Shown one piece after another: positions 17,177-24,697 of a stretch of 64,000 nucleotides of DNA; position 1 is the stretch's first letter; each line of letters opens with the position of its first letter. Source of the DNA: Sphingomonas sp. (GTDB lineage Bacteria > Pseudomonadota > Alphaproteobacteria > Sphingomonadales > Sphingomonadaceae); NCBI GenBank assembly GCA_025356055.1, contig JANXUU010000140.1:1-64000 (forward strand), in the 5' to 3' direction. The position numbers and the translations under genes are program-made. The notes under the pieces are model-generated. The model did not search any database and was not told the DNA's origin. It worked only from the letters and a program-made list of their open reading frames with translations.

Positions 17177-20100
17177 AACAACGGTCTGCGCGGTCGCCGG
17201 AATTGCCAGATCGCCATTATGCAAGCGGACTGTTCTACCGTCGATGCGCGCGGTCGCCGGCGCCTCCGAAGACAATGGCCACGGCAGGACGAAGCCGCCG
17301 GGCGGGCGCGCCATCCCCGACAGCGTCAGGCTCAGCCCCCGACCGTGCTGGCGAAGGGTGTAGCTAAGCGCCCCGTAGGGCGTGCGGATGTCGTGGATGG
17401 TGACCCCCTTCGCGCCAAGCCAGGCGGGCGGAATTCCGGCGGCGAGGACCAGCACGCCGTCTGCCGCGCGGTCGTAGTAGAACAGGTCGAGCGCGCTGCG
17501 GATATAGTCCGAGCTGATCCAGGCGTGGGGCATGTCGCCGATGAAGCGGGTCTCGCGGGGGAGACGGCCGACGACTTCAGCCCAGCCGTTCCACGCCAGC
17601 GGGCGACGGTCTGCCATATAGAAATCGAGCAGCGCTTGGACCCGGTCGCGCCAGCCGAGGCGGACGAATGCGCCCACGTTCCGCAGTTCGTAGGGGGTGT
17701 AATCGACCCATGGCTTGCCGCCGTCTCGACGGGCGAGGAAGTTCGTCCACTGGCGCTCGAAGGTATTGCGGACGACACGCTGGTCGAGCGTTGTCGCGCC
17801 GTAGCCGGGGGCGAGGCCGACCGTGGTCGAGGTCGCGTCGAAGTCGCCGCGATCGGCGGCGCCGGGGACAAAATCGATCTTGAAGTTGCGGTTGGCGGCG
17901 GTGACCGAACCGGCGATGTCGGCGCGAAACTGAGCCTCGGCGGCGCGCCAGCGGACGGCGGCGGCGGTCTCGCCAAGGTCGGCGGCAAGCGCGGCGCCTG
18001 AGCGGAACCCCTCGAGCGCCCAGAAGTCATCCCAATAGCTGTAGGCGGGTTTGTCCGAATAGCCTTCGTGGCTGATCGAGGGGGGCATCAGGCCGTAGAA
18101 CGCGCGCCGCGAAGGCGTGAGGTTGGCGGGAGTGCGCTCGGTCTGACGGAGGCGTTCCTGGTAGGCGAGCGCGGCGTCGACCCTGGGCCAGATGGCGCGT
18201 GCCAGGGCTCGGTCGCGGCCATAGCGCCACACTTCGCCCGCGAGGAAGGCGAACTCGCCGTGACTGTCGTTCTCCGCGACCGGATCGGAGCCGCGCGTGT
18301 CGACGCAGCACGGGATCTTGCCGCTGTAATATTGATTGGGCGCATACCAGCGCAGGTAGTCGGCGGCGGCCCGCTCGTGGCCGAGACGGAGCAGCGATTC
18401 AGCCATCATCGCGCCGTCGCGGATCCACGAGCGGGCGTAGCTGCGCGTTCCCGGACGAAGCGCAGGCCCGTCGCGACTCATCAAGATGTGCGCGAGCGAG
18501 GAGCGCAACGTATCGACCAGAGGCTGGCCGACGGCGGGAACGGTGATGACGAACCGGCCGAGCTTTTCTTGCCATGCGGCGGCGGTGGCGTCTTCGGCGA
18601 CGGTGGCCGACGGCGGCGCTGGCGGGTTGCCGATCAGCGGCGAGGCGAGCGATATCTCGCGGCTTTCGCCGGGCGCGAGGTCGAAGCGGTAAAGCAGGGC
18701 AGCCGAGGCTAGCGCGGCCGGATCGACCAGCGCGCGGGGGGTTGGCGGGGCGGCTTGGGCGGCAAGGCGGTCGGGGGTGACACCGCTGTCGAACGGTGAG
18801 AGGCTGATCGCATCGGGCGGTCGCGAAGGCGTGACGCCGATCTTCCCGGCGCGCAGCGTGGCGCCGTCCCACGCGAGCGTTGCAATCGGGGTGGCGCCAC
18901 CAACGGTATTGAGGAACTGGCGCGGACCGTTGACCTGGAACGGACGCAGCGCGAGCAACAGCGTGAGTTTGCGCCTGACGCTGCCGGTGTTGATCAAGCG
19001 GTAACGGGCGACAAGCTGCGCCACAGTGGCGTCGCCCGCTGCAAAACTGGTTGTCGTCAGCATCCAACCGGGGCGGGTCCAGCGAACAGTCGGGATGGGG
19101 AGATAGGCGTCGCGCAGGGACTGGCTCGGGGTGACATCGGCCCAGCTGATGATCTTGCCGCCGTCGATCACGAACGGCTCGATGCTCGGGCCCTTGAGGC
19201 CGAGTTCGACCGTCCCGTCTTCGCCCGCCAACGCACTGTTCGAGCCGCCATCGACGCCAACCAGCGTCCAATAGGGTTGTTCGGAATAGCCGCGCGGGAA
19301 GCTTCCCCGGGGGGCTTCGGCTGCCAGCGCGGCGATGAAGGCGTTGGTATCGGCCCCGAAACCGAGCGGCTTCACCTCGACCTCGGCGAGCGCATAGGCC
19401 GCCCCGCCCGACATCCGCAGGCGGACAAAGCGCGCTTCGGATTCGGTCATCAGCAGCGGGTCGCTGCCGCCGTCTGCGGCCGTGACGGTCCGCGCGGTGG
19501 TCCAGATCTTGCCGTCGTCCGACAAGTCGACCGCATAGCGCGTCGCCGCGCCGCCCGGGGCCCAGCGCAGGATGAGGCCGCCGAATTCCTTGGCGCGGCC
19601 GAAATCGATCGTCAGCTGCTGCTCGCCGCCGCCCGCGCTGTGCCACGCGGTTAGGCGATTGCCGTCGAGCACCGCGCCGGGGTTCGCTCCCGACGATGCG
19701 GAGACGATCGGCGCAGGAAACGGCGCGTCGTCGGGCGGGAGCGCGGTCAACTCGAGGTCGTCGACGGTGAAGCTGCCCTTGCCCCCTTCGCCAGCGTTGA
19801 GCACGAACTCGATCCGGGCGGTCTGACGGAGTGCTTTATCCTTGGTCGGGCCCCAGGCGAAGTCGATCTGGCGCCGCTTGATGTACACCGTCTCATACTC
19901 GGCGGGGAGCGGTTTCGCCGGCCTGACCCACCACCAGACATTGTCGCCGCTGGCGTCAACCAGCTTGACCTGCAGCTGGTTGGGCGGCCCGCTGCCCTTC
20001 AGCTTGAAGCTCAGCCGGTAATTCCCGGCGAAGGTCAGCGGGAGCGCGCGGGTCATCACCGCATAGCCCGAGCGGCCGTGGTAATCGACGTCGAGCCGCA

Positions 20101-20272
20101 GTGCCTTATCCCCGGAGGCAGAAACCGCCGCGCCTGGAACGCTCGACAGGCTGGCGTCGAGGCCATCGGACTTGACCACCGACCAGCGGGCGGGCGAGTC
20201 CATCGAATCGAGGATCTGGGGTTGTGGAGCGGCGGCGGCGATCAGGGCCGCGAGCGTAAGGCCGAGGCTCAC
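17171..20272 (-). CDS. large exported glycosidase with discoidin domain, family unassigned
   Basis: Probably a periplasmic glycan hydrolase. The 1033-residue product begins with a GTG-started signal peptide ([15 protein letters not shown]). A CBM-like beta-sandwich (about 20-178) is followed by an F5/8 type C (discoidin, CBM32-like) module (about 185-302) and a beta-rich region (330-560) like the super-sandwich before (alpha/alpha)6 glycosidases. The helical region from 580 to about 960 carries [10 protein letters not shown] (616-625), ENDSHGEF (667-674) and [11 protein letters not shown] (746-756), the sort of acidic/aromatic motifs seen in glucoamylase-like (GH15/GH63 fold) enzymes; catalytic acids are not proven. 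It is the last gene of the leftward operon and overlaps the permease stop as GTGA. Confidence 0.75.
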   Translation of the reverse strand: MSLGLTLAALIAAAAPQPQILDSMDSPARWSVVKSDGLDASLSSVPGAAVSASGDKALRLDVDYHGRSGYAVMTRALPLTFAGNYRLSFKLKGSGPPNQLQVKLVDASGDNVWWWVRPAKPLPAEYETVYIKRRQIDFAWGPTKDKALRQTARIEFVLNAGEGGKGSFTVDDLELTALPPDDAPFPAPIVSASSGANPGAVLDGNRLTAWHSAGGGEQQLTIDFGRAKEFGGLILRWAPGGAATRYAVDLSDDGKIWTTARTVTAADGGSDPLLMTESEARFVRLRMSGGAAYALAEVEVKPLGFGADTNAFIAALAAEAPRGSFPRGYSEQPYWTLVGVDGGSNSALAGEDGTVELGLKGPSIEPFVIDGGKIISWADVTPSQSLRDAYLPIPTVRWTRPGWMLTTTSFAAGDATVAQLVARYRLINTGSVRRKLTLLLALRPFQVNGPRQFLNTVGGATPIATLAWDGATLRAGKIGVTPSRPPDAISLSPFDSGVTPDRLAAQAAPPTPRALVDPAALASAALLYRFDLAPGESREISLASPLIGNPPAPPSATVAEDATAAAWQEKLGRFVITVPAVGQPLVDTLRSSLAHILMSRDGPALRPGTRSYARSWIRDGAMMAESLLRLGHERAAADYLRWYAPNQYYSGKIPCCVDTRGSDPVAENDSHGEFAFLAGEVWRYGRDRALARAIWPRVDAALAYQERLRQTERTPANLTPSRRAFYGLMPPSISHEGYSDKPAYSYWDDFWALEGFRSGAALAADLGETAAAVRWRAAEAQFRADIAGSVTAANRNFKIDFVPGAADRGDFDATSTTVGLAPGYGATTLDQRVVRNTFERQWTNFLARRDGGKPWVDYTPYELRNVGAFVRLGWRDRVQALLDFYMADRRPLAWNGWAEVVGRLPRETRFIGDMPHAWISSDYIRSALDLFYYDRAADGVLVLAAGIPPAWLGAKGVTIHDIRTPYGALSYTLRQHGRGLSLTLSGMARPPGGFVLPWPLSSEAPATARIDGRTVRLHNGDLAIPATAQTVVL

Positions 20273-21084
20273 CCCTTGACGCTGCCCGCGGTCAGCCCGC
20301 CGAGATAATAGCGCTGCAGCGCGAGGAACAGGATCAGCACCGGCATGGTCGTCACAACCGATCCGGCCATCATTAGCTCATTGTCCTGGACATGTTCGCG
20401 CGACAAGGCCGCGAGCGCCACGGGGAGCGTGTAGAGCGACTGGTCGGACAGGACGATCAACGGCCAGATGAAGTCGTTCCAGCTGCCGAGGAACACGAAC
20501 AGCGCGAGCGTGACGATCACCGGGCGCAGGGTGGGGAGGACGATGCGGGTGAAGATCTGCCATTCGGACGCGCCATCGACCCGGCCCGCCTCGATCATTT
20601 CCTCGGGGATCGACAGGGCATATTGGCGCACGAGGAAGATGCCGAAGATGCCCGCCAGCCACGGCACCAGCGCGCCGGCATAGCTGTTGACCAGCCCCAT
20701 CGACTTCAGCAGCAGGAACAGCGGCAGCATGCCGATCTGGCCGGGGATGACGAGCGCCGCGACGAGCGCCTGGAAAACACGCTCGCGGCCGCGAAAACGC
20801 AGCTTAGCGAAGGCATAACCGGCGGGCAGCGTGAACAACAGCGCGAGGATCGTCGCGAGGCTGGCGAGGAGCGCGCTGTTGAAGAGATAGCGACCGATGC
20901 CATAGTCGACGAACAGGGTGCGGTAATGTTCGAACGTCGGCGCGCGCGGCAGGATCGGCGGGGGGAAGCTGGCCGACTCGCCGGTCGACATCAGCGACAC
21001 CGCGACCATCCACAGCAGGGGCGACAAGACAAGCAGCGCGACCAGTGCGGCGCCGATGTTGAGGATGATGACGCTTGGCTTCAT
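20269..21084 (-). CDS. sugar ABC transporter permease, MalG/UgpE type
   Basis: An inner-membrane permease of a CUT1-type sugar importer. The 271-residue product has six predicted membrane helices and the EAA loop EAGRVDGASEWQIFTRIVLP, the docking site for the ATPase. The start MKPSVIILN overlaps the stop of the upstream permease by 4 bases; a frame that extends further upstream only reads through that gene. It pairs with the MalF-type gene next to it and the binding protein beyond. Confidence 0.93.
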   Translation of the reverse strand: MKPSVIILNIGAALVALLVLSPLLWMVAVSLMSTGESASFPPPILPRAPTFEHYRTLFVDYGIGRYLFNSALLASLATILALLFTLPAGYAFAKLRFRGRERVFQALVAALVIPGQIGMLPLFLLLKSMGLVNSYAGALVPWLAGIFGIFLVRQYALSIPEEMIEAGRVDGASEWQIFTRIVLPTLRPVIVTLALFVFLGSWNDFIWPLIVLSDQSLYTLPVALAALSREHVQDNELMMAGSVVTTMPVLILFLALQRYYLGGLTAGSVKG

Positions 21085-21971
21085 GAGTCGGGCCTCTCGC
21101 GGGTCAGGCGCAGCTGGACGAGCGTGACGATCAGGATCAGCACGAACAGGATCACCGCGACCGCCGAGGCGGTGCCGAGGTTCCACCATTTGAACCCTTC
21201 CTCGAACATGAAATACAGCACGGTGACGGTGCTCTGCGCGGGGCCGCCCAGAGTCATGACATAGGGCTCGGCGAAGATCTGGAAGAAGCCGGCGATGCTC
21301 AGGATGCTGACCAGCAGCAACGTCGGGCCGATGGCCGGTAGGGTGACATGGCGGAACTGCGTCCACCAGCCGGCGCCGTCGATCCGCGCCGCCTCGTAGA
21401 GGTCGGCCGACGTCGTCTGCAGCGCGGTAAGGAAGATGATCATGTTATAGCCGAAGGTCTTCCACACAACGAAAATGAGGATCGCCGGGATCGCGGCATG
21501 GGGGCTGCCGAGCCAGTCGACCGGCGCGATGCCGACGCTGCCGAGCGCGTAGTTGATCAGGCCGTAACGGGTGTGGAGCAGGTAACGCCACACGACCGCC
21601 GTAGCGACGAGCGTGGTGACGAAGGGGGCGAACAGCGCGAGCCGCCACAGCGGCTTCCAGCGCAGCGTCTTGGCGTTGAGGAGCAGCGCCGCAGCGAGGC
21701 TGGCGAGGACGGTGGCGGGGACGCCAAAGACGACGAACCACATCGTCGTGCCGAGCGCCTGCCAGAACAGCCGGCGGGCGAACAGGCTGGCGTAATTGTC
21801 GAGGCCAACGAAGCGCAGGTTGCGCAGGTCGGCGACCGCGTAAATATCGAAATCGGTCAGGCTGAGGAACGCCGCGGCGATCGTCGGCAGTGCGAAGAAC
21901 ACCCCAATAGCGATCAGCGCGGGGGCGACGAACGACCAGGCGGTGCGCTCCCGCGCGCGCGTCGCGCTCAC
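21081..21971 (-). CDS. sugar ABC transporter permease, MalF/UgpA type
   Basis: The partner permease of the importer, 296 residues from a GTG start that overlaps the binding-protein stop as GTGA. Six membrane helices are visible and the EAA loop reads YEAARIDGAGWWTQFRHVTLP. It lacks the large periplasmic loop of true MalF and so resembles UgpA-type permeases. A frame extending upstream translates the SBP gene out of frame and is rejected. Confidence 0.93.
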   Translation of the reverse strand: MSATRARERTAWSFVAPALIAIGVFFALPTIAAAFLSLTDFDIYAVADLRNLRFVGLDNYASLFARRLFWQALGTTMWFVVFGVPATVLASLAAALLLNAKTLRWKPLWRLALFAPFVTTLVATAVVWRYLLHTRYGLINYALGSVGIAPVDWLGSPHAAIPAILIFVVWKTFGYNMIIFLTALQTTSADLYEAARIDGAGWWTQFRHVTLPAIGPTLLLVSILSIAGFFQIFAEPYVMTLGGPAQSTVTVLYFMFEEGFKWWNLGTASAVAVILFVLILIVTLVQLRLTRERPDS

Positions 21972-23233
21972 AGTGCCCGCCCCCGGTCGAGCATCCAGCG
22001 GCGCTTGGCGAGCAATTTGTCGGCGCGCTGGTTCATCTCGGCGGCGGCAGCGTCGACCCCCATGTGGCCGCGGACCAACGCTTCGGCGACGATCTGGAGC
22101 TCGGTCGCGATGCGCTCCCATTCGGGCACCTTGGGCAGCGGCCGGGCGAGGTCGAGCTGGCGCGCCAGCGTGCGGACATTGCGGTCGTTGGCGAGCGCGG
22201 GCGCCGCCCAGGCGCTCTTGCGCGAGGGCAGGCTGCCCGCGATCTGCTGGAACTGGATCTGGGTCGCGGGACGGGTCAGATAGTCGATCAGCCGCCAGCT
22301 TGCCGCCGGATTACGCGCGGTCTTCGGCACGACGAGGCTCGCCCCGCCGGGGGCGGAAGCGCCGGGACCCGTGGGACCGGGCATGGTCGCGGTCGCCCAT
22401 CTGGACTGGAAGCCGTCGGGAAGGCGCGACTTCAGGTCGCCGATGGTCCACGGTCCCGAGATGAACACGCTGAAGAAGCCCTTGGCGAACTCGTTCCAGA
22501 TGTTCGAAATTTGCGACGCGGTGGCGACGGGCGAAAGGCCCTCGTCGAACAGCGATTTGTAGAAAGCCAGCGCGGCCTTGAACCCGGGGCTGGCGAAATT
22601 GCCGCGCGAGTCGTGATCGCGCAGCAGCGGGTCGCCCTGTTGGAGACCGAACGTCAGCAATTGCTCGGGCTCGTTGAGCGGCAGGAGGATAGCGTAGTTG
22701 CCGGGCCCGGCGGCGCGCTTGATACCGTGGAGCGCGGCTTTCCATTCGGCCCAGGTCGAGGGCGGTTCCGACAAGCCGAGCTTGGCGAACCGATCGCGGC
22801 GGAAGAATTGCACGCGGGTATCGACATACCATGGCACGCCATAGACGGTGCCCGCGACGCGGTTGGTATCGAGCACCGCCGCGAACTGGTCGGTGAGGAG
22901 GCCGGCCTGGGCCACGGGCACCGGAGCGAGCGCCCCGATTGCGGCCAGTTCGGCGATCCACGTGTTGCCGACCTGGCTGACATCGGGGAGCGATCCCCCG
23001 ACATAGGCGGTTAGCAACTTCTCATGCGCCGCACTCCACGGCAGCGGCTGGATAACGACGCGTGTGCCGGGATTGGCGTGCTCGAAGGCGGGCATCAGCT
23101 GCGGGATCTTGCCGCCCTCGTCGCCCATTGCCCAGAAGCGGAGGTCGCCCGCGCGACCGCCCCTCGCGCAGCCGCCGAGCGCCGCGCTCGCCGCCAGCAT
23201 CGCGATCGTCTCGCGGCGGGTCGCGTCGATCAT
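21968..23233 (-). CDS. sugar ABC transporter solute-binding lipoprotein
   Basis: It captures oligosaccharide in the periplasm for the two permeases. The 421-residue product belongs by pattern to the family-1 extracellular solute-binding proteins (FWAMGDEGGKIPQLMPAFE; LPDVSQVGNTW). The N-terminus has twin arginines (TRRETIAMLAASAALGGC) and a lipobox LGGC with Cys at 22, so it may be a Tat-exported lipoprotein anchored to a membrane. It overlaps the GH144-like gene and the MalF-type gene by 4 bases on each side. Ligand specificity is unknown. Confidence 0.92.
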   Translation of the reverse strand: MIDATRRETIAMLAASAALGGCARGGRAGDLRFWAMGDEGGKIPQLMPAFEHANPGTRVVIQPLPWSAAHEKLLTAYVGGSLPDVSQVGNTWIAELAAIGALAPVPVAQAGLLTDQFAAVLDTNRVAGTVYGVPWYVDTRVQFFRRDRFAKLGLSEPPSTWAEWKAALHGIKRAAGPGNYAILLPLNEPEQLLTFGLQQGDPLLRDHDSRGNFASPGFKAALAFYKSLFDEGLSPVATASQISNIWNEFAKGFFSVFISGPWTIGDLKSRLPDGFQSRWATATMPGPTGPGASAPGGASLVVPKTARNPAASWRLIDYLTRPATQIQFQQIAGSLPSRKSAWAAPALANDRNVRTLARQLDLARPLPKVPEWERIATELQIVAEALVRGHMGVDAAAAEMNQRADKLLAKRRWMLDRGRAL

Positions 23234-24636
23234 GTCGCGTCGAGCCAGCCGCCGGTGAACCCGGCCCGGCGCAACCCCCGGCGAAGGTGCGGATTGCGGT
23301 GCATGGTCGCCCAGATCAGCGCGCTGTCATGGTTCTCGAGCATCGTCACGATCGGGCCCTGGTCGATCCCGAGGTAATCGGTGTCAACCCAGCCTGTGCC
23401 GGGAACCACCTTGCCGAATTTGACATGGGCCGGGTCGGTCAGCGTCGGGTTGAAGCAGTCAAGGAGGCCATAGCGTCCGTAGATTGCCGCGCCGTACCGG
23501 GCATGCATGGTGCGCAGCGCCGGCTCGACGATGTTCGGTGCAAAGGCGATCGATCCGGCAGCGGCGGTCGGCGCGAGCGTCCCGTCGTCGCGGTCGCCGG
23601 GGCCGCGCGCGGAGTAACTAAAGAATTCGCGTTCCCGGCCAAAGATCGTCTGCTTGAAATCGGCCGGGCCATCGCACGCGGTCAGCCCCCAGACATTCGG
23701 GCCATAGCCTTTCCACCCGCCGGGATTGGCGATTGCATAGGCGCGCTGCGCATGGGTCGCGCGGCGGCTGTTTTCGAAATAATCGAGCCCGCGGCGGCGG
23801 CCATAAGCATCGCGGATGCCGCGAAGGTCGACCCACATTTGGCTGTACTGATGGCCGAACATCGGCGGGAATGCGATGTGCGGCTCGCCCCACTTGCTGC
23901 TCCAGCTGAGGTCGAAGGTCGATGTCCACGCGCTCCACGCGGCGGGCGCGATCGGATGGGTCGGTGAGCCAAGCGCGAGCAGGTAGAGAATCATCGCCTC
24001 GTTGTAGCGGTCCCAGTCGTGCGGGATGAAGCCGTCCTCGGGCTTCCACCCCATGCCGACCAGCGGGCTGCGCGGCTGAACGAAGGTCCAGTCGACGCGG
24101 CGGTAGATCGCTTCGGCGAGGTCGCGAATCTCGCGTTCCTGCGGATGATCGCGGTCGAACCAGCTTTGCGCGAACAGCACGCCGCCGAGCAACAACGCCG
24201 TGTCGATCGTCGATAGTTCGGTCTGCTCGAACCGCGTGCCCGTCTCGAAATCGAGGAAATGGTAGAAGAAGCCCTTGTGGCCGGTGCGACCGGTCGCCTC
24301 CGGCCCTTGCGGTGCGTTGGCGAAGAAGCGCAGCGTGGCCAGCGTGCGCGCCCGGTGCGCCGCCCGGCTGATCCAGCCGTTCTTCTCGCCCACCCCATAG
24401 GCGGTCAGCGCGAAGCCGACGGCGGCAATGCTCGAAAAGCTTTTGGTCGGCCAGCGGTCGTGGGCAAGCCCGGTGCGCGGGTCGGTCGTTTCCCAGAAGA
24501 AATCGAACGTGCGGCGCTTGAGATCGGCCAGCGAAAACCCCGCTGCGCCGCGCGTCGCCAGCGCCGGCACGCACCCCGCCAGCGCCGCGCCGCCAAGAAG
24601 CAGCGAGCGCCGGTCGGTTGCGAGGAATTCCGCCAT
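23230..24636 (-). CDS. GH144-like glucanase lipoprotein (glucoamylase-domain family)
   Basis: The 468-residue product resembles the family that includes the endo-beta-1,2-glucanases of GH144, (alpha/alpha)6 enzymes cutting beta-1,2-glucan to sophoro-oligosaccharides. Family-like stretches are RRTFDFFWETTDPRTGL (41-57), QTELSTIDTALLLGG (138-152) and GWKPEDGFIPHDWDRYNEAM (196-215). The N-terminus has twin arginines and a lipobox LAGC (19-22), pointing to a Tat-exported lipoprotein. The start MAEFLATDRR was chosen over a longer frame that runs into the TonB receptor gene. Assignment to GH144 is by eye; activity on beta-1,2-glucan is inferred. Confidence 0.75.
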   Translation of the reverse strand: MAEFLATDRRSLLLGGAALAGCVPALATRGAAGFSLADLKRRTFDFFWETTDPRTGLAHDRWPTKSFSSIAAVGFALTAYGVGEKNGWISRAAHRARTLATLRFFANAPQGPEATGRTGHKGFFYHFLDFETGTRFEQTELSTIDTALLLGGVLFAQSWFDRDHPQEREIRDLAEAIYRRVDWTFVQPRSPLVGMGWKPEDGFIPHDWDRYNEAMILYLLALGSPTHPIAPAAWSAWTSTFDLSWSSKWGEPHIAFPPMFGHQYSQMWVDLRGIRDAYGRRRGLDYFENSRRATHAQRAYAIANPGGWKGYGPNVWGLTACDGPADFKQTIFGREREFFSYSARGPGDRDDGTLAPTAAAGSIAFAPNIVEPALRTMHARYGAAIYGRYGLLDCFNPTLTDPAHVKFGKVVPGTGWVDTDYLGIDQGPIVTMLENHDSALIWATMHRNPHLRRGLRRAGFTGGWLDAT

Positions 24637-24660
24637 TGGTTTTACGCACTCACGAAAAGG

Positions 24661-24691
24661 GGGGCGGACCGCACGTTGGGCGGCCCGCCCC
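24661..24691 (-). terminator. hairpin with T-run between TonB receptor and glucanase genes
   Basis: On the minus strand a 12-bp stem (GGGGCGGGCCGC with GCGGTCCGCCCC, one G-T pair) and a 7-base loop are followed by CCTTTTC. It starts within 10 bases of the receptor stop. It looks like a rho-independent or attenuating terminator that would leave the receptor more abundant than the downstream enzyme and ABC genes. Confidence 0.6.
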
Positions 24692-24697
24692 TGGCAA

